64,000 nucleotides of DNA from Bacteroidota bacterium. Lineage in GTDB: Bacteria; Bacteroidota; Bacteroidia; Chitinophagales; Chitinophagaceae. This document shows, piece by piece, positions 8,907-16,840 of the stretch. The position numbers and the translations under genes are program-made. The number at the start of each line of letters is the position of its first letter. Position 1 is the first letter of the stretch. The DNA is taken from NCBI GenBank assembly GCA_020161435.1, contig JAIUNV010000007.1, positions 124,001-188,000 of the forward strand. The letters are read 5' to 3'. Below the pieces are notes generated by a model, which worked only from the letters and a program-made list of their open reading frames with translations, was not told where the DNA came from and searched no databases.

Positions 8907-8923
8907 AGTGGGGCGAGGCTCCA
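8907..8923 (+). promoter_or_regulatory. Hairpin in rpsJ-rplC spacer
   Basis: GTGGGGC and GCTCCAC form a 7-bp stem (one G-U pair) with loop GAG, 11 bases after the rpsJ stop. No T tract follows, so it may be an mRNA-processing or regulatory structure rather than a terminator. Role unknown. Confidence 0.35.
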
Positions 8924-9170
8924 CATCAGAACAACAAAGCAATCATCTCTCAATCCGGCCAAAGGGACGTGAAAAAAGAGCTCTGATTTTACATAACTCT
9001 CACTACCAAGTGAGCCAAACATATGAACAAGCCTTTCAGGGTTTGTTTACTACCGGTACTTCCCCTCTGCAAAACGGCGGAAACAAAGGAAAAGGTCGGT
9101 AGCTAAACTGGGATTGAATTCGCTTCTGCGCGGATGTCCTCTTAACTCTGCCGGGCACAAACCGATATCA

Positions 9171-9788
9171 ATGAAAGGTATTATTGGAAAAAAAATCGGG
9201 ATGACCAGCATATTCGATCCCAATGGTAAGCAAATAGCTTGCACCATAGTAGAAGCTGGTCCCTGTGTTGTATCGCAGGTGAAAACCGCCGATGTAGACG
9301 GTTACAATGCACTTCAGTTGGCTTACGGCGAAAAGAAGGAAAAGAATGCTACTAAAGCAGAGAAAAATCACTTCGCTAAAGCACAAACTGCTCCCAAATC
9401 ATTTGTAAAAGAATTTCGTGACTGTACGCTGGAGAAAGCTCTTGGCGAACAAGTCACTGTTGACATTTTTGCCGAAGGCGAAAAAGTTGACGTTGTGGGT
9501 ACCACCAAGGGTAAGGGTTTTCAGGGTGTTGTAAAGCGCCATGGCTTCCACGGTGTTGGTGAGCAATCACATGGTCAGCACGACCGCCAGCGTGCCCCCG
9601 GTTCTATCGGTAACTCATCTGACGCCAGCCGTGTATTTAAAGGTATGCGTATGGCTGGCCGTATGGGTGGCGACAGGGTAAAAATGAAAGGCCTGAAAGT
9701 GGTGAAGATTTTCCCTGAAAAGAATTACATCCTGATCAGCGGATCAGTTCCCGGCCACAATGGTTCAATCGTTTTAATCCAGAAGTAA
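9171..9788 (+). CDS. rplC: 50S ribosomal protein L3
   Basis: L3 (205 residues) is an early 23S rRNA-binding assembly protein that reaches towards the peptidyl transferase centre. The start MKGIIGKKIGMTSIF at 9171 matches the family. The frame is open 19 codons further up but that part does not look like L3. The conserved loop reads GFHGVGEQSHGQHDRQRAPG, including the Gln of the HGQ motif that is methylated in some bacteria. It is followed after 42 bases by rplD. Confidence 0.97.
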   Translation: MKGIIGKKIGMTSIFDPNGKQIACTIVEAGPCVVSQVKTADVDGYNALQLAYGEKKEKNATKAEKNHFAKAQTAPKSFVKEFRDCTLEKALGEQVTVDIFAEGEKVDVVGTTKGKGFQGVVKRHGFHGVGEQSHGQHDRQRAPGSIGNSSDASRVFKGMRMAGRMGGDRVKMKGLKVVKIFPEKNYILISGSVPGHNGSIVLIQK

Positions 9789-9830
9789 TTGTAAACCGTG
9801 CCGGCCCGGCCGGTGAGAAACGAAAAAGTT

Positions 9831-10463
9831 ATGACAATCGAAGTTTTAAATACAGCAGGTCAGAAAACTGGCAGAACAGTTGAGCTTCCCGAAGAAATCT
9901 TCGGTACCGAGCCCAATGATCATGTGATTTATCTGGCTGTAAAACAATACCTCGCCGCTCAGCGTCAGGGTACTTCAAAAGTAAAAACCCGTGCCGAAGT
10001 ACAAGGTGCCAGCCGCAAGCTGCACAAGCAAAAAGGTACTGGTGGTAGCCGTAAGGGTAACATCCGTAACCCATTGTACCGCGGTGGTGGTACCATTTTT
10101 GGACCTAAGCCTACTACTCACGACCAGAAGTTGAACCGTAAGGTGAAGGATCTGGCTAAAATTGCTGCTCTGAGCTACAAAGCCAAAGAAAGCGCCATCG
10201 TAGTGGTAGAAGACCTGAAGTTCGATGCTCCCAAAACCAAAGCTTTTGCTGGCGTAATGCAGGGCCTGGGTGTAGCAGATAAGAAGACGTTGTTTGTATA
10301 TCCTGAACTGGATACCAACTTCTACCTCAGCCTGCGCAACATCCCCAACGCTGCTGCTATTGAGCTGGCCGACATCAACACTTACGATATCGTAAATGCT
10401 GACGTAATGGTCCTCACTGAATCAGCTGCTAAAATCTTCACCGAAGAAGGTACTGAAGCTTAA
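9831..10463 (+). CDS. rplD: 50S ribosomal protein L4
   Basis: L4 (210 residues) lines the peptide exit tunnel and in gammaproteobacteria also represses the S10 operon. The tunnel loop is visible as TRAEVQGASRKLHKQKGTGG followed by SRKGNIRNPLYRGGG. The start MTIEVLNTAGQ at 9831 fits the family. An upstream GTG at 9798 would add eleven unlikely residues. The spacer to rplC contains a GC-rich near-palindrome (CCGGCCCGGCCGG, from about 9800). Confidence 0.97.
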   Translation: MTIEVLNTAGQKTGRTVELPEEIFGTEPNDHVIYLAVKQYLAAQRQGTSKVKTRAEVQGASRKLHKQKGTGGSRKGNIRNPLYRGGGTIFGPKPTTHDQKLNRKVKDLAKIAALSYKAKESAIVVVEDLKFDAPKTKAFAGVMQGLGVADKKTLFVYPELDTNFYLSLRNIPNAAAIELADINTYDIVNADVMVLTESAAKIFTEEGTEA

Positions 10464-10489
10464 TTAAGAACCGAATAATTCTGATCGAA

Positions 10490-10789
10490 ATGAAACTGAC
10501 AGATGTATTAATAAAGCCTGTGTTGACCGAAAAGGTGAACAAGCAAATTGAAAAGAAGCGCAGCTACACCTTCATCGTAGATCGTAAGGCCAACAAGCTG
10601 GAGATTAAAAAAGCGGTTGAAGAATTCTACGGCGTAAATGTAACTGACGTGAATACGTTGGTAATGCCCGGAAAAGCAAAATCTCGCTTCACCAAGTCTG
10701 GCTTTATCAATGGCCGCAAGCCTGCCAAAAAGAAGGCAGTTGTAACTGTAGCAGAAGGTGAAGAAATTAACCTGTACGGCGAAATCTAA
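10490..10789 (+). CDS. rplW: 50S ribosomal protein L23
   Basis: L23 (99 residues) sits at the tunnel exit and docks trigger factor and the signal recognition particle. Family features are KPVLTEKVNKQIEKKRSYTF, then NKLEIKKAVEEFYGVNVTDVN and a basic hairpin ending GEI. An 81-base spacer precedes rplB and contains a possible 10-codon minigene. Confidence 0.97.
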   Translation: MKLTDVLIKPVLTEKVNKQIEKKRSYTFIVDRKANKLEIKKAVEEFYGVNVTDVNTLVMPGKAKSRFTKSGFINGRKPAKKKAVVTVAEGEEINLYGEI

Positions 10790-10816
10790 TCCACTGCAAT
10801 TCTAACAAAAACAAGA

Positions 10817-10849
10817 ATGGCAACCAACCGCCGCGAAGTGTTGAAATAA
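10817..10849 (+). other. Possible 10-codon minigene before rplB
   Basis: An ATG to TAA frame (MATNRREVLK) fills much of the rplW-rplB spacer and ends 21 bases before rplB. The upstream context AACAAAAACAAGA is A-rich, as at real starts in this window. The length could easily arise by chance, so it is recorded only as a candidate leader or upstream frame. Confidence 0.2.
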
Positions 10850-10870
10850 ACCAACTCAGAACTAAGAAAA

Positions 10871-11710
10871 ATGGCACTGAAAAAATACAAACCAATGACC
10901 GCCGGTACCCGCTGGAAAATTGGTAATGCGTATGCTGAAGTAACCACTAACAAGCCTGAGCGTAGCCTGCTGGAACCAGTGAAGAAATCTGGTGGCCGCA
11001 ACGCACAGGGCCGTCGTACCATGCGCTATATTGGCGGTGGTCACAAGCAGAAGTACCGTATCATCGACTTCAAGCGTAACAAGCAAAACATTGAAGCAAC
11101 TGTACTGACTGTAGAATACGATCCAAACCGTACTGCTTTCATCGCTCTGGTAGAATATACCGATGGTGAAAAGCGCTATATCCTGGCACCACAGGGCATT
11201 CAGGTTGGTCAGAAAGTAATTTCTGGTCCTACTGTAGCTCCTGAAATTGGCAACTGTCTTCCTATGAAGAACATGCCTTTGGGTACCAACGTACACAATA
11301 TTGAAATGCAGCCTGGCCAAGGTGGCAAGCTGGTACGTAGTGCCGGTTCTGCTGCTCAGCTTACCAACAAGGAAGAAGCTTACGCTGTATTGAAAATGCC
11401 TTCTGGCGAATTGCGCAAACTCCTCATCAATTGCTACGCTACTGTAGGTGTAGTAAGCAATGGCGACCACAACCTCCAGAGCCTCGGTAAAGCAGGTGCA
11501 AACCGCTGGCGTGGTATCCGCCCCCGCAACCGTGGTGTGGCTATGAACCCTGTAGATCACCCAATGGGTGGTGGTGAAGGCCGTGCTTCTGGTGGTCACC
11601 CACGCAGCCGCACTGGTAAGTACGCCAAAGGTGAGAAGACCCGTACAAAAGGCAAAGGCAGCGATAAGCTGATTCTCCAGCGCCGCGACGGTAAAAAACT
11701 GGCTAAGTAA
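10871..11710 (+). CDS. rplB: 50S ribosomal protein L2
   Basis: L2 (279 residues) is the most conserved large-subunit protein. It helps join the subunits and shapes the peptidyl transferase centre. The C-terminal signature NPVDHPMGGGEGRASGGHPR contains the functionally important His. The N-terminal region has GGRNAQGRRTMRYIGGGHKQ. It is of normal length and followed by a 77-base spacer made of CAAATTTTCAAATT-like words. Confidence 0.98.
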   Translation: MALKKYKPMTAGTRWKIGNAYAEVTTNKPERSLLEPVKKSGGRNAQGRRTMRYIGGGHKQKYRIIDFKRNKQNIEATVLTVEYDPNRTAFIALVEYTDGEKRYILAPQGIQVGQKVISGPTVAPEIGNCLPMKNMPLGTNVHNIEMQPGQGGKLVRSAGSAAQLTNKEEAYAVLKMPSGELRKLLINCYATVGVVSNGDHNLQSLGKAGANRWRGIRPRNRGVAMNPVDHPMGGGEGRASGGHPRSRTGKYAKGEKTRTKGKGSDKLILQRRDGKKLAK

Positions 11711-11787
11711 TTTGAGAATTGATTTAAGCTTTTACAGAAACCAATTCAATTTTCAAATCCTCAAATTTTCAAATTAACGAATTCAAT

Positions 11788-12057
11788 ATGGCTCGTTCAA
11801 TTAAAAAAGGTCCCTACGTTGATGCCAAACTCGAGAAGAAAATCGTGAACATGGCAGAAGGCAAAGTGAAGAAGGGTGTTATCAAAACCTGGAGTCGTCG
11901 TTCTACTATTACTCCTGATTTTGTAGGCCAAACATTCGCTGTGCACAACGGTAACAAATTCATCCCTGTGTATGTAACCGAATTCATGGTTGGTCACAAG
12001 CTTGGTGAATTTGCTCCTACCCGCAACTTCAGAGGACACGCCGGTAGCAAAAAATAA
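11788..12057 (+). CDS. rpsS: 30S ribosomal protein S19
   Basis: S19 (89 residues) binds 16S rRNA in the 30S head together with S13. It begins MARSIKKGPYVDAKLEKK and carries the conserved KTWSRRSTITPDFVGQTFAV and FAPTRNFRGHAG. It is of standard size. The 91-base spacer to rplV contains an 11-bp hairpin (12075-12133). Confidence 0.98.
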   Translation: MARSIKKGPYVDAKLEKKIVNMAEGKVKKGVIKTWSRRSTITPDFVGQTFAVHNGNKFIPVYVTEFMVGHKLGEFAPTRNFRGHAGSKK

Positions 12058-12074
12058 ATTGTTTAAATGTTGGT

Positions 12075-12133
12075 GGTTTTTGGTTGGCAGTTGTTTGAGA
12101 TTCTTCTGCAACAAAAACTAAAAACCAAAAACC
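12075..12133 (+). repeat. Hairpin made of word-like repeats, rpsS-rplV spacer
   Basis: GGTTTTTGGTT at 12075-12085 pairs perfectly with AACCAAAAACC at 12123-12133 across a 37-base loop. The 3' half is a run of ACTAAAAACC-type words that recurs before hisH (47258-47281). It looks like a dispersed spacer repeat, possibly forming an mRNA stem. Confidence 0.5.
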
Positions 12134-12148
12134 TGAAACTGAATAAAA

Positions 12149-12484
12149 ATGGAAGCAGTAGCTAAACTGAGAAATTATCCCACTTCGCCCCGCAAAATGC
12201 GTTTGCTGGCCGACCTGATTCGTGGCATGAAGGTTGATCAAGCCCTGGCTGTATTGGAGCACAACACCAAGCACAGTTCTGTACCGCTGGCTAAGTTGGT
12301 TAAGAGTGCTGCCTTTAACTGGAAAGCAAAGAATGATGGTGCTGACGAAAGTGCACTGGTGGTAAAAACCATTATGGTAGACGGTGGCCGTACCCTGAAG
12401 CGGATGCGTCCAGCTCCTCAGGGCCGTGGATACCGTGTACGTAAGCGTAGCAATCACGTAACCGTAACTGTAGACACCATCTAA
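12149..12484 (+). CDS. rplV: 50S ribosomal protein L22
   Basis: L22 (111 residues) contacts all 23S rRNA domains and its beta-hairpin reaches into the exit tunnel. Family features are KLRNYPTSPRKMRLLADLIR, then AAFNWKA and the tunnel hairpin GGRTLKRMRPAPQGRGYRVR. It is 40 bases from rpsC. Confidence 0.97.
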   Translation: MEAVAKLRNYPTSPRKMRLLADLIRGMKVDQALAVLEHNTKHSSVPLAKLVKSAAFNWKAKNDGADESALVVKTIMVDGGRTLKRMRPAPQGRGYRVRKRSNHVTVTVDTI

Positions 12485-12524
12485 TTCTCACTAAACGAAT
12501 TGTTCAAATTTTCAAATTGAAATA

Positions 12525-13301
12525 ATGGGTCAAAAAGCAAATCCAATCGGTAACAGGCTCGGTATCATCCGTGGTTGGGACAGTAACTGGTACGGCAACA
12601 AGAAAGTATATGCCGACCGACTGATCGAGGACAACAAGATCCGTACCTACCTGAATGCCCGTATCAACAAGGGTGGCATTTCTAAAATCGTTATCGAACG
12701 TACCCTCAATAAACTGATTGTAACTATTCATACTTCAAAGCCTGGTATCATTATTGGTAAAGGCGGTGGTGAAGTAGACCGTATCAAAGAAGAGCTGAAG
12801 AAGCTTACCGGTAAAGAAGACGTTCAAATCAACATCCTCGAAATCCGTCGTCCGGAAGTAGATGCTATGATTGTAGCTGATACTATCGCCCGTCAGATCG
12901 AAAACCGCATCAACTACAAGCGTGCCATCAAAATGGCAATTGCTTCTGCTATGCGTATGGGGGCCGAAGGTATCAAGGTAAAAGCCAGTGGCCGTTTGGG
13001 TGGTGCTGAAATTGCCCGTAGCGAAGAAATCAAAATGGGCCGTACTCCATTGCACACCTTCCGTATGGATATTGACTACGCCAGCCTGGCTGCTCAAACC
13101 GTATACGGTAAAATTGGTTTGAAAGTATGGATTTGTAAAGGTGAAGTATTGACCAAGCGTGACCTCAACCCGAACTTTGTAGGCACTGGCAGCGGTCTGA
13201 GCGACCGTCGTGGTGGCGAAGAACGTGGTGGTGACCGCGGTGGCCGTGGTGGAGACAGAAGAGGTGGTGGTGATCGCCGCGACCGTGGAGGCCGTCGTTA
13301 A
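12525..13301 (+). CDS. rpsC: 30S ribosomal protein S3 with RGG-rich tail
   Basis: S3 (258 residues) forms part of the mRNA entry channel and has mRNA-unwinding activity in E. coli. It begins MGQKANPIGNRLGIIRGWDS. The KH domain carries the GXXG loop in HTSKPGIIIGKGGGEVDRIK. The C-terminal domain contains RMGAEGIKVKASGRLGGAEI. After about residue 222 there is an extra tail of about 35 residues composed almost only of Arg, Gly, Asp and Glu (units such as RGGDRGGRGG). Such tails are commonly disordered and RNA-binding. The tail makes the protein about 25 residues longer than the E. coli one. Confidence 0.97.
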   Translation: MGQKANPIGNRLGIIRGWDSNWYGNKKVYADRLIEDNKIRTYLNARINKGGISKIVIERTLNKLIVTIHTSKPGIIIGKGGGEVDRIKEELKKLTGKEDVQINILEIRRPEVDAMIVADTIARQIENRINYKRAIKMAIASAMRMGAEGIKVKASGRLGGAEIARSEEIKMGRTPLHTFRMDIDYASLAAQTVYGKIGLKVWICKGEVLTKRDLNPNFVGTGSGLSDRRGGEERGGDRGGRGGDRRGGGDRRDRGGRR

Positions 13302-13353
13302 TAACAACAGCATCCAGCTTCAACTAATTGTAAATATTCAAATACGTAGATAA

Positions 13354-13773
13354 ATGTTACAGCCGAAAAGAACCAAGTTCCGCAAGCAACAAAAAGGCCG
13401 CATCCGCGAAGTGGCTAAGCGTGGCGCTACCATTTCATTCGGTTCGTTTGCCCTTAAAGCACAGGAACCTATTTGGTTGAACAACCGCCAGATCGAGAGT
13501 GCCCGTCAGGCAATGACCCGTGCCATGAAACGTGAAGGTAGTGTGTGGATCCGTGTATTCCCCGATAAGATCATTACCCGTAAGCCTGCCGAAGTGCGGA
13601 TGGGTAAGGGTAAAGGTAACCCCGAATTTTGGGCAGCCGTAGTAGAACCAGGTCGTATCCTGTTTGAATGCGATGGCGTACCGATGGAAGTAGCCCGCGA
13701 AGCAATGGAACTTGCTGCGCAGAAGCTTCCCATCAAAACCAAGTTCGTTGTACGCCGCGATTATCAGGCGTAA
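13354..13773 (+). CDS. rplP: 50S ribosomal protein L16
   Basis: L16 (139 residues) lies close to the A site and is needed for late 50S assembly. It begins MLQPKRTKFRKQQKGRI and includes SARQAMTRAMKREGSVWIRV, then FPDKIITRKPAEVRMGKGKG. It is of standard size. A 105-base AT-rich spacer precedes rpmC. Confidence 0.98.
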   Translation: MLQPKRTKFRKQQKGRIREVAKRGATISFGSFALKAQEPIWLNNRQIESARQAMTRAMKREGSVWIRVFPDKIITRKPAEVRMGKGKGNPEFWAAVVEPGRILFECDGVPMEVAREAMELAAQKLPIKTKFVVRRDYQA

Positions 13774-13878
13774 TGATGCGAATAAGCTGGTGTGCTGATG
13801 ACAATATTTCAGACATACAGCTGAGAAAATAATTTCATTAGCAGATTAGCATATTGGCTAATTATCAAATTGAAAAAG

Positions 13879-14088
13879 ATGTCTAAGAAAGTTGACTTCA
13901 ACAAAAGCCTGAGCGAAATAAGCATCGAAGATCTGAAGGTGCGCATCAGCGAAGATGAAGTGCGCCTCAAGAAGCTTGAATTTGCACATGCCATCACTCC
14001 TTTGGAAAACCCAATGAGCATCAGAGATCTCCGTCGTGATGTTGCCCGTTTGAAAACCGAACTCCAGAAAAGAGTACTGGTAGGCTAA
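13879..14088 (+). CDS. rpmC: 50S ribosomal protein L29
   Basis: L29 (69 residues) is a two-helix protein at the tunnel exit next to L23. It includes MSKKVDFNKSLSEISIEDL and the C-terminal helix NPMSIRDLRRDVARLKTELQ. The ATG at 13879 is preferred. A TTG at 13870 would add three residues (MKK). Confidence 0.93.
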   Translation: MSKKVDFNKSLSEISIEDLKVRISEDEVRLKKLEFAHAITPLENPMSIRDLRRDVARLKTELQKRVLVG

Positions 14089-14118
14089 TTTTTAATTGAA
14101 TAGTAGTTCAGCAAAATA

Positions 14119-14385
14119 ATGAACCAAATGGAAACCAGAAATCTCCGTAAAACCAGGATTGGTGTAGTAGCCAGCAACAAAATGGATAAAACCATTACAG
14201 TAGCGGTGGAGCGTAAAGTAAAGCACCCAATCTACGGTAAGTTCGTAAAAAAGACGACCAAGTTTCATGCACACGACGAGAAGAACGAGTGCAGCATTGG
14301 CGACACTGTAAAAATTATGGAAACCCGTCCTCTCAGCAAAACAAAGCGCTGGAGACTGGTAGAAGTAGTTGAGAAAGTGAAATAA
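14119..14385 (+). CDS. rpsQ: 30S ribosomal protein S17
   Basis: S17 (88 residues) is an OB-fold protein of the 30S body. It includes RNLRKTRIGVVASNKMDKTI, then KHPIYGKFVKKTTKFHAHDE and TRPLSKTKRWRLVEV. The start at 14119 gives MNQMETRNL. The ATG at 14128 (METRNL) is equally possible. Confidence 0.96.
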   Translation: MNQMETRNLRKTRIGVVASNKMDKTITVAVERKVKHPIYGKFVKKTTKFHAHDEKNECSIGDTVKIMETRPLSKTKRWRLVEVVEKVK

Positions 14386-14506
14386 TCAGCTAACAGCTGC
14401 AAGCTGCATGCTTCAAGCTTTTCGCTGGTGTTGTATAACATAGCAAAAGCCTCTGACAAATTCGTAACATCATTAGCCCGAGTGCTAAAGCTAAAAAGCT
14501 AACAAA

Positions 14507-14875
14507 ATGATTCAGCAAGAAAGCCGGTTGAACGTAGCGGATAACAGCGGTGCCAAAGAGGTACTTTGTATTCGTGTATTGGGCAACAGCGGACAAGACT
14601 ACGCCGGTATTGGCGACAAGATTGTGGTTACTGTAAAGGACGCAATTCCTGGTGGCGGTATGAAAAAAGGTACCGTAGCCAAAGCCGTTATTGTACGTAC
14701 TAAAAACAAACTGCGTCGCAAAGACGGATCTTACATCCGTTTCGATGACAACGCCGTTGTAATCCTGAACAACTCAGACGAACCACGTGGTACCCGTATT
14801 TTCGGACCCGTTGCCCGTGAGCTTCGCGACAAAGGATACATGAAAATTGTATCGCTGGCTCCAGAAGTACTGTAA
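14507..14875 (+). CDS. rplN: 50S ribosomal protein L14
   Basis: L14 (122 residues) forms part of bridges to the small subunit. It begins MIQQESRLNVADNSGAKEVL and ends RELRDKGYMKIVSLAPEVL, all typical. The 121-base spacer before it contains AGCTGCAAGCTGCATGCTTC, one of several word-like spacer repeats. Confidence 0.98.
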   Translation: MIQQESRLNVADNSGAKEVLCIRVLGNSGQDYAGIGDKIVVTVKDAIPGGGMKKGTVAKAVIVRTKNKLRRKDGSYIRFDDNAVVILNNSDEPRGTRIFGPVARELRDKGYMKIVSLAPEVL

Positions 14876-14958
14876 TGCAAAACGCCGAAGGCAAAGTGCT
14901 GAAAGCGAATTTCAATAACTGCGTTAAGCGTTAAGCGTTACGCATCAAGCTATAAAGT

Positions 14959-15297
14959 ATGACTAATCGTTTCAAACCAAAGTTCAACATCAAGAAAGGT
15001 GACAACGTTGTTGTTATCACCGGTGATGATAAGGATCTGAAAAAGCCCCGCGTTGTACTGGCCGTTTATCCTGACAAGGCTAAAGTGCTGGTAGAAGGCG
15101 TAAACATTCAGACCCGCCATACAAAACCTACAGCACAAAACACCCAGGGTGGTATTGTGAAAAAAGAAGCACCTATTGCTATCAGCAACGTGCAACTGTG
15201 GGATGCCAAAGCCGGCGCTGCAGTACGTGTAAAGCGTAGCCGCGACAACGGTAAATTAGTTCGTATTTCTAAAAAATCCGGGGAGGTTATTAAATAA
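14959..15297 (+). CDS. rplX: 50S ribosomal protein L24
   Basis: L24 (112 residues) starts 50S assembly and sits by the tunnel exit. The KOW motif is seen in FNIKKGDNVVVITGDDKDLK, followed by VEGVNIQTRHTKPTAQNTQG. The stop codon TAA shares its last A with the ATG of rplE, so the two are translationally coupled. Confidence 0.97.
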   Translation: MTNRFKPKFNIKKGDNVVVITGDDKDLKKPRVVLAVYPDKAKVLVEGVNIQTRHTKPTAQNTQGGIVKKEAPIAISNVQLWDAKAGAAVRVKRSRDNGKLVRISKKSGEVIK

Positions 15298-15872
15298 TGG
15301 CAACTACAAATTATACTCCGCGCCTGGCAGACAAGTACAAAGCTGAAGTTGTACCTGCCCTCATGAAAAAGTTCGGTTACAAAACCGTAATGCAGGCCCC
15401 CAAGCTTACCAAAATTTGCTTGAACCGTGGCGTAAACGGTGCAACTGCCGATAAGAAACTTGTAGACATTGCTATCGAAGAGCTGACTACCATCACTGGT
15501 CAGAAGGCTGTAGCTACCATGTCTAAAAAGGACATCTCAAACTTCAAGCTCCGTCGCAATATGCCGATTGGTGCCCGTGTTACCCTCCGTGGTGATCAGA
15601 TGTTTGAATTCCTCGATCGTTTGATTGCAGTTTCACTCCCTCGTGTTCGGGATTTCAAAGGTATCAATGATAAGAGCTTTGATGGCCGTGGTAACTATAC
15701 CATGGGTGTTACTGAGCAAATTATCTTCCCAGAAATCGACATTGATAAGGTGAACAAAATTACTGGTCTCGATATCACTTTCGTAACTACTGCCCGTACC
15801 AACGAAGAGGCTTACGAACTGCTGAAAGAAATTGGTCTTCCTTTCAAGAACATCAAAAAAGACAACAACTAA
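15297..15872 (+). CDS. rplE: 50S ribosomal protein L5
   Basis: L5 (191 residues) binds 5S rRNA and contacts the P-site tRNA. It includes VMQAPKLTKICLNRGVNGAT, then FKLRRNMPIGARVTLRGDQM and VTEQIIFPEIDIDKVNKITG. Its ATG overlaps the rplX stop by one base (TAATG). Confidence 0.98.
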   Translation: MATTNYTPRLADKYKAEVVPALMKKFGYKTVMQAPKLTKICLNRGVNGATADKKLVDIAIEELTTITGQKAVATMSKKDISNFKLRRNMPIGARVTLRGDQMFEFLDRLIAVSLPRVRDFKGINDKSFDGRGNYTMGVTEQIIFPEIDIDKVNKITGLDITFVTTARTNEEAYELLKEIGLPFKNIKKDNN

Positions 15873-15965
15873 TAAAACCAGATCCCAAAGGAAATTTTCC
15901 ATACTTCCGGCGGAAACTAAGCACCACTTAGGATTTGGAATTTTAAAATTTGGAATTTCATTTTT

Positions 15966-16235
15966 ATGGCAAAAGAATCAGTTAAAGCCCGTCAGCGTAA
16001 GCGTGAAGCTACCGTAGCCAAGTTTGCTGAAAAGCGTGCAGCCCTCAAGGCAGCAGGCGATTATGCAGCTCTCGATCAGCTTCCCCGCAATGCATCGCCT
16101 GTACGCCTCAAAAACCGCTGCCAGCTCTCTGGTCGTCCTAAAGGTTACATGCGTCATTTCGGTATCTGCCGTAACATGTTTCGCGACATGGCACTGGAAG
16201 GTAAAATTCCTGGCGTGAAAAAAGCAAGCTGGTAA
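15966..16235 (+). CDS. rpsN: 30S ribosomal protein S14, zinc-free form
   Basis: S14 (89 residues) belongs to the longer form without the two CxxC zinc motifs. The only close Cys residues are in LKNRCQLSGRPKGYMRHFGI and CRNMFRDMA. The end GKIPGVKKASW is diagnostic. The 93-base spacer before it contains the words GGAATTTTAAAATTTGGAAT. Confidence 0.97.
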   Translation: MAKESVKARQRKREATVAKFAEKRAALKAAGDYAALDQLPRNASPVRLKNRCQLSGRPKGYMRHFGICRNMFRDMALEGKIPGVKKASW

Positions 16236-16298
16236 TTGCTACGGCAATAGCCACAAGCAAGCAACTTCATTCAATTCATTTTAAACTAAAATCCAATT

Positions 16299-16329
16299 AT
16301 TCCGTCCCGAAGTTTTCGGGAGCCGGAAT
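16299..16329 (+). promoter_or_regulatory. Strong hairpin before rpsH
   Basis: ATTCCG pairs with CGGAAT at the ends and TCCCGAA with TTCGGGA inside (loop GTT), giving 13 bp interrupted only by a two-base bulge. It ends 17 bases before rpsH and just upstream of a Shine-Dalgarno sequence. There is no T tract, so it is more likely a regulatory or processing stem than a terminator. Confidence 0.55.
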
Positions 16330-16331
16330 GT

Positions 16332-16338
16332 AGGAGGG
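16332..16338 (+). promoter_or_regulatory. Shine-Dalgarno sequence of rpsH
   Basis: AGGAGGG ends 7 bases before the ATG of rpsH, a perfect match to the anti-Shine-Dalgarno. Nearly all other genes in this window lack one, as is usual in Bacteroidota. Confidence 0.65.
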
Positions 16339-16345
16339 AAATCAT

Positions 16346-16744
16346 ATGGTAACTGATCCTATAGCAGACTTTCTGACTCGTATTCGGAATGCTCAAATGG
16401 CCAACCACCGCATCGTGGAAATCCCCGCTTCTAACCTGAAGAAGCGTATGACTGAAATTTTGTACGAAAAGGGTTATATCCTCAAGTACAAATTTGAAGA
16501 TGACAACAAGCAAGGTGTTATCAAGATCGCATTGAAATACGATCCTAATACTAAGCAACCCGCTATCGCTTCTTTGGAGCGTATGAGCCGCCCAGGTCTG
16601 CGTCAGTACGCCAAGCCTGCCGACTTTAAGCGTGTAATGAACGGCCTGGGTATTGCCATTGTGAGCACTTCTAAAGGTGTAATGACTGACAAAGAAGCCA
16701 AAGCTCAGAATGTAGGTGGCGAAATCTTGTGTCACATTTATTAA
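16346..16744 (+). CDS. rpsH: 30S ribosomal protein S8
   Basis: S8 (132 residues) binds the central domain of 16S rRNA. In E. coli it represses its own operon by binding the mRNA at the start of rplE. It begins MVTDPIADFLTRIRNAQMA and ends with the usual AIVSTSKGVMTDKEAKAQNV and GGEILCHIY. The gene is preceded by a strong hairpin and one of the few good Shine-Dalgarno sequences here, so special translational control is plausible. Confidence 0.98.
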   Translation: MVTDPIADFLTRIRNAQMANHRIVEIPASNLKKRMTEILYEKGYILKYKFEDDNKQGVIKIALKYDPNTKQPAIASLERMSRPGLRQYAKPADFKRVMNGLGIAIVSTSKGVMTDKEAKAQNVGGEILCHIY

Positions 16745-16840
16745 TTGATTGTATTCGGGCGGTTTGTTTATTTAAGCCTTTTAGTCGGGGCTGAACGCAT
16801 GCCACTCATTTGATTCACATATTTAAACACAACAACGACT

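Noticed and set aside
10862..11599. 245-codon minus-strand frame opposite rplB
   Set aside because: Shadow of rplB, Thr- and Phe-rich without protein-like motifs.
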